From contig NZ_JBLEOY010000002.1 of the NCBI RefSeq assembly GCF_048541835.1, forward strand, positions 124,001 to 188,000: DNA of 64,000 bases, given 5' to 3'. Every line of letters starts with the position of its first letter. Position 1 is the stretch's first letter. Under the pieces are notes generated by a model. The model did no database searches. It had not been told where the DNA came from and was given only the letters and a program-made list of their open reading frames with translations. The DNA comes from QIJE01 sp048541835 (GTDB taxonomy: Bacteria; SZUA-79; Acidulodesulfobacterales; Acidulodesulfobacteraceae). Below are positions 24,552 through 33,227 of this stretch, one piece after another. The translations under genes and the position numbers were made by a program.

Positions 24552-26174
24552 ATGAGAAAAAATTTTTTAGCGCTGGCATTGTTTGTATTTGCAATTGCCG
24601 GTTTTTTAGCACTAGCGGCGACTTCGCCGTCTTTTGCCGCCTCGCAGGCAAATAAAGCGGGGGTCAGCTTTTCACTTAGCGGGCAATATGTCGGTAAACT
24701 TCTTTGGGCGCAGAATCAGGCTCAGGTATTTTCAAACAGTTCGAAGAGCGCGACACGCAACACCTTTCAGACCCTTCTTCAGAGGGTAAGATTAAACTCA
24801 AAGATTAGCTATGACAAGCTTTCCCACGGTATGCCGCTTGCCATGCTTGCCGTTCAAGTCGATTTAACCAATGCCTATAACGGAGTTACTAACGGTTTAG
24901 GGAGTAACGGCTGGTATGCCCTTGGCGGAACACCTGCACCTTTGGGTTTTGATCATGATTTTAATACATTCGGCTTAAGACTGGCTTATCTTAGGGTTAT
25001 AACGCCGATAGGTGCTATTATGGTAGGTCGTATGCCCGTCAAATTCGGTCTCGGGATAGCGGTTAACACGGATGCCGACGGTTTGGGTGATTTTATGCCC
25101 ATAGGCAATATAGGTATATTTGCGGGAGTATTATTCGGTTCCGAGGTAAGCACCTATAACGCACCGCAAGGTAAAAGTAAAGGCGGCAATAATGTATATA
25201 ATGTTGGAATTTATCCTCCCACAGGTGAAGGTTATACGCACATGCAGGTAGGTACTATACCGGTAATAGAGGTTATGACCTTGAAGCCTATCAATAACAT
25301 AAGTTACAGTGCATGGTTAAGCGAGGCGCATTTAAACCAATTCAAAGCGCAACTTTCTTATATAACTAAAATCAGTGGCGTTAAAGTTTATAGCCCGACA
25401 AGCACTATAAGTTCCTATTATCCGACGGCAAATATTACATTCGGCGGATTATCGGCAACGTATTCAAAGGCCGGAACAAAATTGGCGGGTGAGGTTGATT
25501 ACTTTCAGGGCAGGATTATTGCGTCAAATCAGGCAATAGATACCGGTTTACCTCTATCTCGTTTTTTGCCCGTGTCTCCGTCAGGTAGCGATCAATACGA
25601 CGCGGTAAATGCTTACGACTTGTACTTAACCGGCTCCAAAATGCTGTCGACACCTGTTTTTCCCGTGTCTGTAGGATTTAAATTCGGTATCGGAGCTCCT
25701 ATTGCGATTGGTCATTATAACTTCACGTATTACTCGCAGATACAGCACACCAGAACGTTATTCGGTAACGTAATAGGTTCTAACTGGCAGGCAATTCAGA
25801 TTAAAGCTCCCGGTGAGAGTTACATATACGGTCCTCCGCTTGGTACTAATTTAGCGAATAAGTATGGAATTATGGCAGATGCCCAGGAATTTCTTCCCTC
25901 CGGCAACACGTTGCAGGAATCATTGATTTACGCTGCATGGTTGCAGGATTCTTTAAACGGAGCGCAGGAATTCGGCGGTAAGGCTATCGGAACGGAGTTT
26001 GATATTAATTTTACCCATCACTTTACGAAAACGCTTGCATGGCAGGCATGGGGCGGTTACGTATGGACTGGAAACGGCGTAGAATCGGAGACTTCTACCT
26101 CTGCAAAACCTTTTGCAGGTGCCGAACATAAAGACATTACGGCATTAGGAAGCGCCTTTATATGGAACTTCTGA
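24552..26174 (+). CDS. Outer-membrane porin-like beta-barrel protein
   Basis: A 540-residue exported protein with a signal peptide (LALALFVFAIAGFLALAATSPSFAAS) and a Gly/Tyr/Ser-rich mature part of alternating hydrophobic strands. It ends ALGSAFIWNF, with the C-terminal aromatic Phe that Gram-negative outer-membrane barrels use for BAM-dependent insertion. Length and composition suggest a large barrel, possibly for short hydrophobic or ionic solutes. I do not recognise a named family. The frame opens at 24540, but GGAGG at 24542-24546 marks the ATG at 24552. A single-gene transcript is set by its own promoter and terminator. Confidence 0.75.
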   Translation: MRKNFLALALFVFAIAGFLALAATSPSFAASQANKAGVSFSLSGQYVGKLLWAQNQAQVFSNSSKSATRNTFQTLLQRVRLNSKISYDKLSHGMPLAMLAVQVDLTNAYNGVTNGLGSNGWYALGGTPAPLGFDHDFNTFGLRLAYLRVITPIGAIMVGRMPVKFGLGIAVNTDADGLGDFMPIGNIGIFAGVLFGSEVSTYNAPQGKSKGGNNVYNVGIYPPTGEGYTHMQVGTIPVIEVMTLKPINNISYSAWLSEAHLNQFKAQLSYITKISGVKVYSPTSTISSYYPTANITFGGLSATYSKAGTKLAGEVDYFQGRIIASNQAIDTGLPLSRFLPVSPSGSDQYDAVNAYDLYLTGSKMLSTPVFPVSVGFKFGIGAPIAIGHYNFTYYSQIQHTRTLFGNVIGSNWQAIQIKAPGESYIYGPPLGTNLANKYGIMADAQEFLPSGNTLQESLIYAAWLQDSLNGAQEFGGKAIGTEFDINFTHHFTKTLAWQAWGGYVWTGNGVESETSTSAKPFAGAEHKDITALGSAFIWNF

Positions 26175-26206
26175 TTTCTATAATGATTTAAGTACTAAAA
26201 ATTAAG

Positions 26207-26247
26207 ATGCCCCGAGGATATTCAAATATCTCCGGGGCATTTTTTAT
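26207..26247 (+). terminator. Rho-independent terminator after the porin gene
   Basis: ATGCCCCG plus AGGATATT pairs with AATATCT plus CGGGGCAT around a short loop, followed by six T. The stem is long and GC-rich at its base. Confidence 0.88.
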
Positions 26248-26270
26248 TCTGTTATGATAAGATCGTTATA

Positions 26271-27791
26271 ATGAGGAACTTTATCAAAAATTTGAGTATA
26301 AAATGGAAAGTACTGCTTAGTGCATTCGCTATTTTTTTCTTTATGGCATTTATAAGTGACGGGGTATTTCTTTTTACTATATACAGAACATTGTCTTATA
26401 GGAATTATTTAAAAAACGAACGATGGGCTAATGTTTTGGCTTCGGAAATAGGTTATCTTTATCATTTGGGTAAAACTAAATTTGTTAAGCAATATTTATA
26501 TTCCAATATAAATAATTATGGAATGGTGGAAGGCGTTTGGTTATATAATAATAAGAAAGAGTTAATAGTCGTTAAGAAAAATATTTTAATAAATGATTTT
26601 CAACATATTTTTTGTATAAGAAAGAACAGTAACAGAACTGGATTTCTTTTTGGATTATTCAATAATCTAAAGAATTTAGCTACGAGGTTTACGCTGTTAG
26701 GAAGTTACCATCATAGGCATAAATCCTACGAAGAATATTCTGTTTTGACTAAAAATCTCCAATATAACGGTAAGAATTTGGGTTTTGTTGCTATTAAATT
26801 TAACATAAAAAAGGAGATGAAAATTACCGATAGTCGTGTTTTTTGGGTCGGAGTCAGATTTTTAACGATAGCGGTTGTATTTATTATACTGGGACTTCTT
26901 ATGTTTTATATAATGACGATTTTTCTGATGAAGCCGTTATCGGAAATAAAAGAAAATATAGAAAAAATAAAGAACGGCGATTACAAAATAATCTTTAAGA
27001 ATAGGTCTAACGATGAGATAGGAGACGTGATAAACGCTATTGATTTAATGGCGCGGGCCATAGAGGACTATACAAAAAAAATAGATTCTGTAAATAAGGA
27101 AAAGGGCGAATTGAACTGTATGGCGGTTATGGGAGAAATGTCGGCGCATATTGCCCATGAAGTAAAAAATACGACATATATTATTTCGTCCGCAAACACT
27201 TATATAGCCAATGAATCGGAAAATAAAATTGTTTTAGAGCTTACGAATATTATAGACAAAGAGGTAAAAAGACTAAACAGAATGACCATGGATTTTTTAA
27301 GCTTTACAAGACAAAGGGATCCGGAGCTGACGACGATAGACATAAATAAATTGATAAACGAATCCTTGAGGGTATCGGAACTTGAATTATCCGGTTTAAA
27401 CATAAAATTAATCAAAGATTTAACAGGTGACGATGTCGTTTTAATAAAAGGAGATCCTGAATTATTAAAACAGGTTATTCTCAACTTGATAGTAAATGCA
27501 ATAGACTCAATTTGTATGCCGAACGTGTCAAAAAACGGGGTAATAGAAGTGCGGACGAGGGTTAAAGACGGTTTTGTAAATGTAGAAATCAGTAATAACG
27601 GATGTCCTATATTAAAAGAAAACTTAAACAAAATATTTCAACCTTTTTTTACGACTAAAAATACGGGTTCCGGTCTCGGTCTTCCGATATCCCTGCGCAT
27701 AATGAAACTGCACAATGGAACGATAAATGTCTGCGGAGATGAAAACAGAACGGTTTTTACGCTTGTAATACCATTATTACGGCTACTTTAA
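26271..27791 (+). CDS. Membrane sensor histidine kinase (NtrB/NtrY-like)
   Basis: A 506-residue kinase. TM1 is about 13-35, an extracytoplasmic sensor region of about 160 residues follows, then TM2 (about 199-225), HAMP (LMKPLSEIKENIEKIKNGDY), and the dimerisation helix with His in MGEMSAHIAHEVKNTTYIIS. The ATPase domain has NLIVNAIDSI (N box), ISNNGCPI (G1) and TGSGLGLPIS (G2). The NtrB-like HIAHEVKN context matches the sigma-54 activator encoded 33 bases later. The signal is unknown, but the next target promoter is that of the sox genes. A TATAAT overlaps the annotated ATG, so the exact start is not certain. Confidence 0.88.
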   Translation: MRNFIKNLSIKWKVLLSAFAIFFFMAFISDGVFLFTIYRTLSYRNYLKNERWANVLASEIGYLYHLGKTKFVKQYLYSNINNYGMVEGVWLYNNKKELIVVKKNILINDFQHIFCIRKNSNRTGFLFGLFNNLKNLATRFTLLGSYHHRHKSYEEYSVLTKNLQYNGKNLGFVAIKFNIKKEMKITDSRVFWVGVRFLTIAVVFIILGLLMFYIMTIFLMKPLSEIKENIEKIKNGDYKIIFKNRSNDEIGDVINAIDLMARAIEDYTKKIDSVNKEKGELNCMAVMGEMSAHIAHEVKNTTYIISSANTYIANESENKIVLELTNIIDKEVKRLNRMTMDFLSFTRQRDPELTTIDINKLINESLRVSELELSGLNIKLIKDLTGDDVVLIKGDPELLKQVILNLIVNAIDSICMPNVSKNGVIEVRTRVKDGFVNVEISNNGCPILKENLNKIFQPFFTTKNTGSGLGLPISLRIMKLHNGTINVCGDENRTVFTLVIPLLRLL

Positions 27792-27824
27792 CGTAAATAT
27801 TATTTTAAAAACGGGTAATCCATA

Positions 27825-29195
27825 TTGATTAAAATCTTATTGGTGGATGACGAAAAAAATATTCTAAGAGTCGTAAGCTTAAATCTGATTAAGCGGGGAT
27901 TTTTAGTAGATACGGCTATTAGTGCAGAGCAGGGATTTAATCTGTTTCTGAAAAACAGATACGATATAATTTTATGCGATTTAAAATTAGAGGGAATGAA
28001 CGGGATAGAATTACTTTCTAAGGTCAGAAATTTTGATAAACGAGTTATATTTATAATAATTACGGCGTTTGGCAGTATTGAGCAGGCGGTTTACGCTATC
28101 AAAATGGGGGCTAACGATTTTATTTCTAAGCCGGTAGACATAGAGGGTCTTTCCGAAAATTTAAAGGTAATATTAAATAAAAATAAAGGCGAAAAACTTG
28201 ACAACTCGGAATCGGAAAATGAAGAATCGGATTATATATCAAAAATTAAGGAAAATTTCATATTTGAAAGCCCCGTATTGGCAGAAATTTTACATGAGGC
28301 CTATTTGGCCGCCGAATTTAAGTCTAACATTTTAATAACCGGCGAAACGGGTACCGGAAAAGAGCTTGTCGCAAGAATAATGCACGATCTTTCCGGCAGA
28401 AGGGGGGAGTTTGTTCCGATAAATTGTAGCGCAGTGCCCATCGACCTTATGGAAAACGAATTTTTTGGGCATGAGAAGGGGTCTTTTACCGGTGCAATTT
28501 CAAGGCAAATAGGCAAATTTGAAACGGCTGAAGGTGGGACGCTTTTTTTAGACGAGATAGGGGATATGCCTCTATTTATGCAGGCAAAATTACTAAGGGT
28601 AATACAGGATAAAGAATTTTCGAGAATCGGTTCAAATGAAAAAATCAAACTTAATGCAAGAATCATTTGTGCCACTAACATAGAGCTTGAAAGAGCCGTT
28701 ATAGAGAAAAAGTTCAGGGAAGACCTTTTTTATAGGATAAACGTACTTCATTTTAAGATTCCGCGCCTAAGAGAAAGAAAAGAGGATATAGCCCCGCTTG
28801 CAAATTTCTTTGTTAAAAAATATGGCAAGCTCAATAAAAAAAATATAAAATCTATTTCGGAAGAGGCAATTAAGATATTAATGGATTATGCGTTTCCGGG
28901 CAATATAAGGGAGCTTGAGAATTTTATCGAACGAGCCGTCATTGTTTCTCCTTATGACGTGTTGGAACCGTCAAGCCTTCCTAAAACAATAACATCCGGG
29001 CGGCTTGAAAACAAGGATGATGAAAACATAATCAGCTTAACGTCGGACAACTTGAGGCTTGAGGATGTGGAAATATACGTAATCAAAAATGCACTTGAAA
29101 AAAATGATTACAATCAGACCAAATCAGCGATTACACTTGGTATATCCAGGAAGCAGCTTATAACAAAAATGAAGAAGTATAATCTTTTCGGATAA
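27825..29195 (+). CDS. NtrC-family sigma-54-dependent response regulator
   Basis: A 456-residue activator. The receiver domain (1-120) has the acidic pair Asp8-Asp9 and phosphoacceptor Asp52. The AAA+ domain (about 145-380) has the Walker A GETGTGKELVA, GSFTGA (the sigma-54 contact loop, normally GAFTGA) and Walker B GGTLFLDEIGDM. A Fis-type helix-turn-helix ends the protein (NQTKSAITLGISRKQLITKM). The start is TTG at 27825. The gene is co-oriented with, and 259 bases upstream of, soxY, whose promoter is of the sigma-54 type, so it is the obvious candidate activator. Confidence 0.92.
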   Translation: MIKILLVDDEKNILRVVSLNLIKRGFLVDTAISAEQGFNLFLKNRYDIILCDLKLEGMNGIELLSKVRNFDKRVIFIIITAFGSIEQAVYAIKMGANDFISKPVDIEGLSENLKVILNKNKGEKLDNSESENEESDYISKIKENFIFESPVLAEILHEAYLAAEFKSNILITGETGTGKELVARIMHDLSGRRGEFVPINCSAVPIDLMENEFFGHEKGSFTGAISRQIGKFETAEGGTLFLDEIGDMPLFMQAKLLRVIQDKEFSRIGSNEKIKLNARIICATNIELERAVIEKKFREDLFYRINVLHFKIPRLRERKEDIAPLANFFVKKYGKLNKKNIKSISEEAIKILMDYAFPGNIRELENFIERAVIVSPYDVLEPSSLPKTITSGRLENKDDENIISLTSDNLRLEDVEIYVIKNALEKNDYNQTKSAITLGISRKQLITKMKKYNLFG

Positions 29196-29204
29196 ATATA
29201 AAAT

Positions 29205-29242
29205 TGTCCGTTTTTGGACAGCCGTCTGTCTGTTTTTGTCCT
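29205..29242 (+). promoter_or_regulatory. Tandem upstream activator sites
   Basis: TGTCC-GTTTTT-GGACA is a perfect palindrome at 29205-29220. A diverged copy starting TGTCTGTTTTTGTCC begins at 29227, exactly 22 bases later, about two helical turns. They lie about 140-180 bases upstream of the sigma-54 promoter, the usual distance for NtrC-type enhancer sites. The first could alternatively be a weak terminator of the regulator gene, though no run of T follows it. Confidence 0.5.
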
Positions 29243-29381
29243 TTACCGTTTTATCCACACCTGACATACCCCTCTCATCAGCATAATAATTTTTTGCATT
29301 CATAAAGTAAATACCCTATATATGCGATTATTGCCCCATATTAAAAGAGATATGGAGACAATGTAATTGTTATCCAATATA

Positions 29382-29397
29382 CGGCATGAACGTTGCA
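29382..29397 (+). promoter_or_regulatory. Sigma-54 promoter of the sox operon
   Basis: CGGCATGAACGTTGCA has GG at 29383-29384 and GC at 29395-29396 with exactly 10 bases between, close to the consensus TGGCAC-N5-TTGCA. Predicted start near 29408, about 46 bases before soxY. The NtrC-type regulator is encoded directly upstream. Confidence 0.72.
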
Positions 29398-29453
29398 CTT
29401 ATAAGAATTATTCAAAATAAATAATAAAACTTTCATAATGGGGAGGAAAAAGT

Positions 29454-29972
29454 ATGAGTAAACGGTTGAACGTAACGAGGAGAGATTTTATTAAAAAAAC
29501 GGCGATTGTCACGGCCATCACCGTAGGTGCAGGTTCAATTATGAGTATTCCAAGAGATTCTTTTGCTAAAAAAATAACGCACAGGCTTCCTCCTATTGTT
29601 TTAAGCAATGTTGAAACCGTTAACGGCAAAAAAGTGAAATGGATCGATCATCCGACAAAAGAAGAAAAATTATTTATTCCAAGAGTCCGTCTTCCGTTAA
29701 TTGCCCAGAACGGAGCCTTTGTTCCGATAACGATAGAAGTAGGAAACCCGCAAACTGATAAATTATACTTAAAAACTTTTTATATTTACGATCTTAACAA
29801 TCCGTTTCCCCGTGCCGCTTCGTTTGACTTAACCCCGGGAAACGGCACAGCCTTTATTAAAACAAGGATTAAATTGCAACAGGAATCGTATGTCCAGGTT
29901 TTAGCGGAATATTCTAACGGCGATGTTTACGGCTATAAAAGAAAAATTAAGGTTACACTCGGCGGCTGTTAG
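29454..29972 (+). CDS. soxY: Sulfur-carrier protein SoxY
   Basis: Periplasmic carrier that holds thiosulfate sulfur on a C-terminal Cys through the Sox cycle. The 172-residue protein has a Tat signal (TRRDFIKKTAIVTAITVGAGS), a SoxY sandwich domain (about 60-165) and the swinging-arm end VTLGGC. Most SoxY proteins end GGCGG or GGCG; here the chain stops at the Cys itself. soxZ is 63 bases downstream. GGGGAGG precedes the ATG. Confidence 0.9.
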   Translation: MSKRLNVTRRDFIKKTAIVTAITVGAGSIMSIPRDSFAKKITHRLPPIVLSNVETVNGKKVKWIDHPTKEEKLFIPRVRLPLIAQNGAFVPITIEVGNPQTDKLYLKTFYIYDLNNPFPRAASFDLTPGNGTAFIKTRIKLQQESYVQVLAEYSNGDVYGYKRKIKVTLGGC

Positions 29973-30035
29973 GGAATATAAGTCGAACAGAGTTAATTTC
30001 ATATATAGTCATATAACCAAAATAGGAGCATAATC

Positions 30036-30368
30036 ATGAAAATAGGGACTATTTTAGTCAGGGTGCCTGGCAGCGTAGAGAAGGGAAAGATTTTTAAGGT
30101 GATGTCGTTGACTCATCATCCGATGGATACCGGTCTTAGAAAAAATAAAAAAACAGGTAAAATTATCCCTGAATGGATAATAAATAAGGTTGATATATAT
30201 TATGACAAAAGGCTGATTACCAGATGCAATTACGGAATAGCGGTATCGGCTAATCCTTTTTTAGTTTTTGACGTAAGAGCCGGAAATAAAACGGCGCCTT
30301 TAGATTTTGTAATGTACGATACTAAAGGGAACATTTACAAGAAATCGGTTTCCATAAACGTTGCTTGA
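30036..30368 (+). CDS. soxZ: Sulfur-carrier partner SoxZ
   Basis: Partner of SoxY in the SoxYZ heterodimer. The 110-residue protein has no signal peptide and is probably exported with Tat-targeted SoxY. Seen are the N-terminal RVPGSVEKGKIFKVMSLTHHPMDTG, with the KGxxxxVKTLxxHPMxTG-type signature of SoxZ, and the immunoglobulin-like ISANP/FFVFD pattern (VSANPFLVFDVRAG). AGGAG precedes the ATG. A short hairpin TTCTGC/GCAGAA lies in the gap before soxB (30373-30392). Confidence 0.9.
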   Translation: MKIGTILVRVPGSVEKGKIFKVMSLTHHPMDTGLRKNKKTGKIIPEWIINKVDIYYDKRLITRCNYGIAVSANPFLVFDVRAGNKTAPLDFVMYDTKGNIYKKSVSINVA

Positions 30369-30447
30369 CTTTCTGCCATAAGAGAGCAGAATAGTTGCCG
30401 ATATTCATTAATAAATATTAAAAGTATAAAAGGAGATATTAAATATT

Positions 30448-32136
30448 ATGTCCGGTGAATTATCCAGGAGAGACTTTTTGAAAACATCGTCAGTTCTTGC
30501 GGCTGGGGTTGCGATAAACCCTGTGAACCTTTTGAAATTTAAATCGGTAGGCAATTTGACTATCACATGGAATTCCGATTCTCATGCCCATTTAAAACCT
30601 ACTTTATATATGGAGCCTTCCGTAAACATAGGCTGTAACAGCATGAACGGCAAACCGGGGCATTTAGTCGGAGACTCGTTTAATCTTTATTACGATATCA
30701 ACCCAAAATCCGCTATGGGGTATTTTTGCTCATGCGTTGATTTTGTAAATTTAAACAAACGGTATGGTTATATGGGTGGCTATGCCCATATGGCATCTAT
30801 TTTTAATAAGATAAAAGCCGAAAGATACAATAAGACCATACAACTCGATACGGGAGATTCATGGCAGGGTACGGGGATAGCACTTCTTACTAAAGGCATG
30901 GCGGTAGTGAATACTCAAAATGCCATGGGTTATGACGCCATGACGGGACATTGGGAGTTTACTTACGGCAAGAAGCAGCTCTTATCCAATATTAAAAAAT
31001 TGAAGTTTCCGTTTATAGCTCAAAATGTCAAGGATTCGACATGGGGTAATCTTATATTCAAGCCTTATATAATAAAAGAGGTAAACGGCTTACGGGTAGG
31101 CATAATAGGTCAGGCTTTTCCGTACGTTCCGTTGGCTCACCCCGCCCATTTTGTCGAGAACTGGACTTTCGGCATAGACACCTATCATGCGCAGAAAATG
31201 GTAAATGAACTTAAAAATAAAGAAAAGGTAGATTTAGTCGTCGTTCTTTCGCATAACGGTCTTGAGGCAGATAGGAAGTTCGCGGCTTTAATTAACGGTA
31301 TAGACTTAATAATAGGCGGGCATACCCATGATATACTCCCCGCTCCCGATATTATCAACAACACCATTATATGTCAGGCGGGCACGCACGGTAAGTTTAT
31401 AGGAAAGATTGATTTAAACGTCAAGAATAAAAGAATAGTAGATTACGATCATAAATTAATACCTATTGTTACAAACTGGATTAAGCCCGATAAAGAAATA
31501 CAAAGGATAATTGACGAGGAACATGCCCCCTATAATGACGTGCTTAATGAAAAATTGGGGATTGCCGAATCTTTGATTTATAGAAGGGCGACTTTTGTTT
31601 GTCCCGTTGATAGCCTCGCTGAACAAGCGTTTACGGAGCTATTTAATATGCCGTTATTTTTTGCTCCAGGTTGGCGTTGGGGGGAAACGCTTATTCCCGG
31701 TTCCGATATCACTATGGAAAATATTTACGGTTGGTACGGTACGACCTATCCGGAGGTTTATAAGACCAGATTGACAGGAAGACAGCTGTTATTTTCTCAA
31801 TTAAGCGTTTTAAGCGATGTTTTTGCAAAAGACCCGTATTTACAAATGGGGGGCGACGCGACGCGCGTTTCCAATTCAAAACTTCATTTACTGCTGAACG
31901 AGTCGCTGAATAAGAGAATCAAAACATGGAAAATCAACGGAAAACCCTTGGATTTAGATAAAAAGTATTGGGCGGTATCAACCGGTATAAAAATGCAAAA
32001 TATGAATACCGACAATAAAGGATTAACAAAATATAAGGCTTATGACGTTATAGCCGATTATGTTAGAAAACATGGAAATATTAAACCAGCGAAAACAGAA
32101 GTCGTAACATATAGGCATTCAAGGACGGCAGGTTAA
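30448..32136 (+). CDS. soxB: SoxB thiosulfohydrolase
   Basis: Binuclear-manganese enzyme that hydrolyses sulfate off SoxYZ-bound thiosulfonate. The 562-residue protein has a Tat signal (SRRDFLKTSSVLAAG), then a metallophosphoesterase domain with NSDSHAHLKP, LDTGDSWQGTG, TGHWEFTYG, VVLSHNGLEADRK and GGHTHDILPAP, then a 5'-nucleotidase C-terminal domain (from about 360). The H-W-E-F-T-Y-G form is typical of SoxB. No SoxC or SoxD is in the window. AAAGGAG precedes the ATG. Confidence 0.93.
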   Translation: MSGELSRRDFLKTSSVLAAGVAINPVNLLKFKSVGNLTITWNSDSHAHLKPTLYMEPSVNIGCNSMNGKPGHLVGDSFNLYYDINPKSAMGYFCSCVDFVNLNKRYGYMGGYAHMASIFNKIKAERYNKTIQLDTGDSWQGTGIALLTKGMAVVNTQNAMGYDAMTGHWEFTYGKKQLLSNIKKLKFPFIAQNVKDSTWGNLIFKPYIIKEVNGLRVGIIGQAFPYVPLAHPAHFVENWTFGIDTYHAQKMVNELKNKEKVDLVVVLSHNGLEADRKFAALINGIDLIIGGHTHDILPAPDIINNTIICQAGTHGKFIGKIDLNVKNKRIVDYDHKLIPIVTNWIKPDKEIQRIIDEEHAPYNDVLNEKLGIAESLIYRRATFVCPVDSLAEQAFTELFNMPLFFAPGWRWGETLIPGSDITMENIYGWYGTTYPEVYKTRLTGRQLLFSQLSVLSDVFAKDPYLQMGGDATRVSNSKLHLLLNESLNKRIKTWKINGKPLDLDKKYWAVSTGIKMQNMNTDNKGLTKYKAYDVIADYVRKHGNIKPAKTEVVTYRHSRTAG

Positions 32137-32198
32137 GATTGTATATGAAATATACGGGATATTATAAACTATAAAAAGACGGGGGGCGAGGCGTTATC

Positions 32199-32681
32199 AT
32201 GAAGATTAAAATTTTATTTATATTTGCCATATTAGGGATACTTGTTTCAACGGGTTTTCCGGTTAATTCGCATGCAAAGGGAAGGATTATAAACGTTTAT
32301 AAATACTTCTCGCACCATCCGCTGAAAGAGATATATGTCGTAACCAGCTCTAATCCTAAAGAATGGGCATTAACGTTATCCGATGTTTCAAATGCGATAA
32401 TATTGTCAAATCCGCATTTTATAAATTTAAAGATAGACGTAGTCGCGTATGCCCCCGGGGGAATGCGGTTTTTGATGAAAAAGTATGATAAGAAAAATTA
32501 CCCGACGATTCAGAGCCTGCATGCTTACGGAGTGAAGTTTATCGCATGCTATAACACGATGAAGACGCTCCATATAAAACCTAAACAATTGTTCAATTTT
32601 GTGAAAATAGCTTATCCCGGAGCGGTTTTCTACATAGCCATGAAAGAAAGGGAAGGGTTTAGTTATATTAAAACCAACTAG
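32199..32681 (+). CDS. Exported DsrE-like protein, sox-linked copy 1
   Basis: A 160-residue protein with a signal peptide (KILFIFAILGILVSTGFPVNSHA). The mature part matches the exported DsrE-like group: VVTSSNPKEWALTLSDVSNAI, IDVVAYAPGGMRFLMKKYDKKN, and Cys117 in GVKFIACYNTMKTL, then an AYPGAVFYIAMKEREGFSYIK tail. Cys117 aligns with the putative sulfur-carrying Cys of the family. Encoded between soxB and a cytochrome and co-transcribed, it likely handles sulfane sulfur in the periplasm. Start set by GGGGGCGAGG upstream. Confidence 0.82.
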   Translation: MKIKILFIFAILGILVSTGFPVNSHAKGRIINVYKYFSHHPLKEIYVVTSSNPKEWALTLSDVSNAIILSNPHFINLKIDVVAYAPGGMRFLMKKYDKKNYPTIQSLHAYGVKFIACYNTMKTLHIKPKQLFNFVKIAYPGAVFYIAMKEREGFSYIKTN

Positions 32682-32714
32682 GGTAATATATAAATAAATA
32701 TTGGAGGTATTGAG

Positions 32715-33185
32715 ATGCAGAAGAATAATAGTACACACTATGTAGGGCTCTTTGCTTTATTGCTTACTTTTGCCGTCGTTCCGATGCTTTATGGTGTTAA
32801 TAATGCGTTTGCCGGACAACCTAAAAATTTTATGCAGGGTGTTAAATTGGGTAAAAAATATTATAAAACTCCGCTGGGGGCAAACGGTAAATCATGCGAA
32901 ACCTGTCATACAATTGCCGATATTACGGGTAAAGGGGTAATAGGTTCGTTAGTCCCGATTCCTCCGTTCCCTGTCACTTACTATCCAAAATTTAAAAAAG
33001 CGAACGTATATTCAAATGAAAAAATTCCCTACTCAATACAAGACCAGTTGAGGCACTGTATACTGAGAGGAGAAGACGGCTTCAAATACGGTCCTCATTC
33101 AAAATATGTCGAATACTTATATCTTTATCTTGCATATATATCTAACGGACATGAAGTTAACGTTCCCATAAAGAAAAAAAGTTGA
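32715..33185 (+). CDS. Exported monoheme c-type cytochrome of the sox operon
   Basis: A 156-residue protein with a signal peptide cleaved near AFA-G. One heme motif C61ETCH lies in LGANGKSCETCHT and there is a further Cys115 in RHCILRGEDG. The placing of heme Cys plus a later free Cys is reminiscent of SoxA/SoxX-type cytochromes, but the sequence does not carry the SoxX signature clearly. It may be the electron acceptor or part of the SoxXA function. GGAGG precedes the ATG. Confidence 0.75.
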   Translation: MQKNNSTHYVGLFALLLTFAVVPMLYGVNNAFAGQPKNFMQGVKLGKKYYKTPLGANGKSCETCHTIADITGKGVIGSLVPIPPFPVTYYPKFKKANVYSNEKIPYSIQDQLRHCILRGEDGFKYGPHSKYVEYLYLYLAYISNGHEVNVPIKKKS

Positions 33186-33227
33186 ATAAAAAATAAAAGA
33201 AACTTATAAAAAACCGGAGGGATTAAA

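Noticed and set aside
30373..30392. Hairpin between soxZ and soxB as a terminator
   Set aside because: Six-base stem and no T tract; soxB follows with a strong ribosome site in the same operon.
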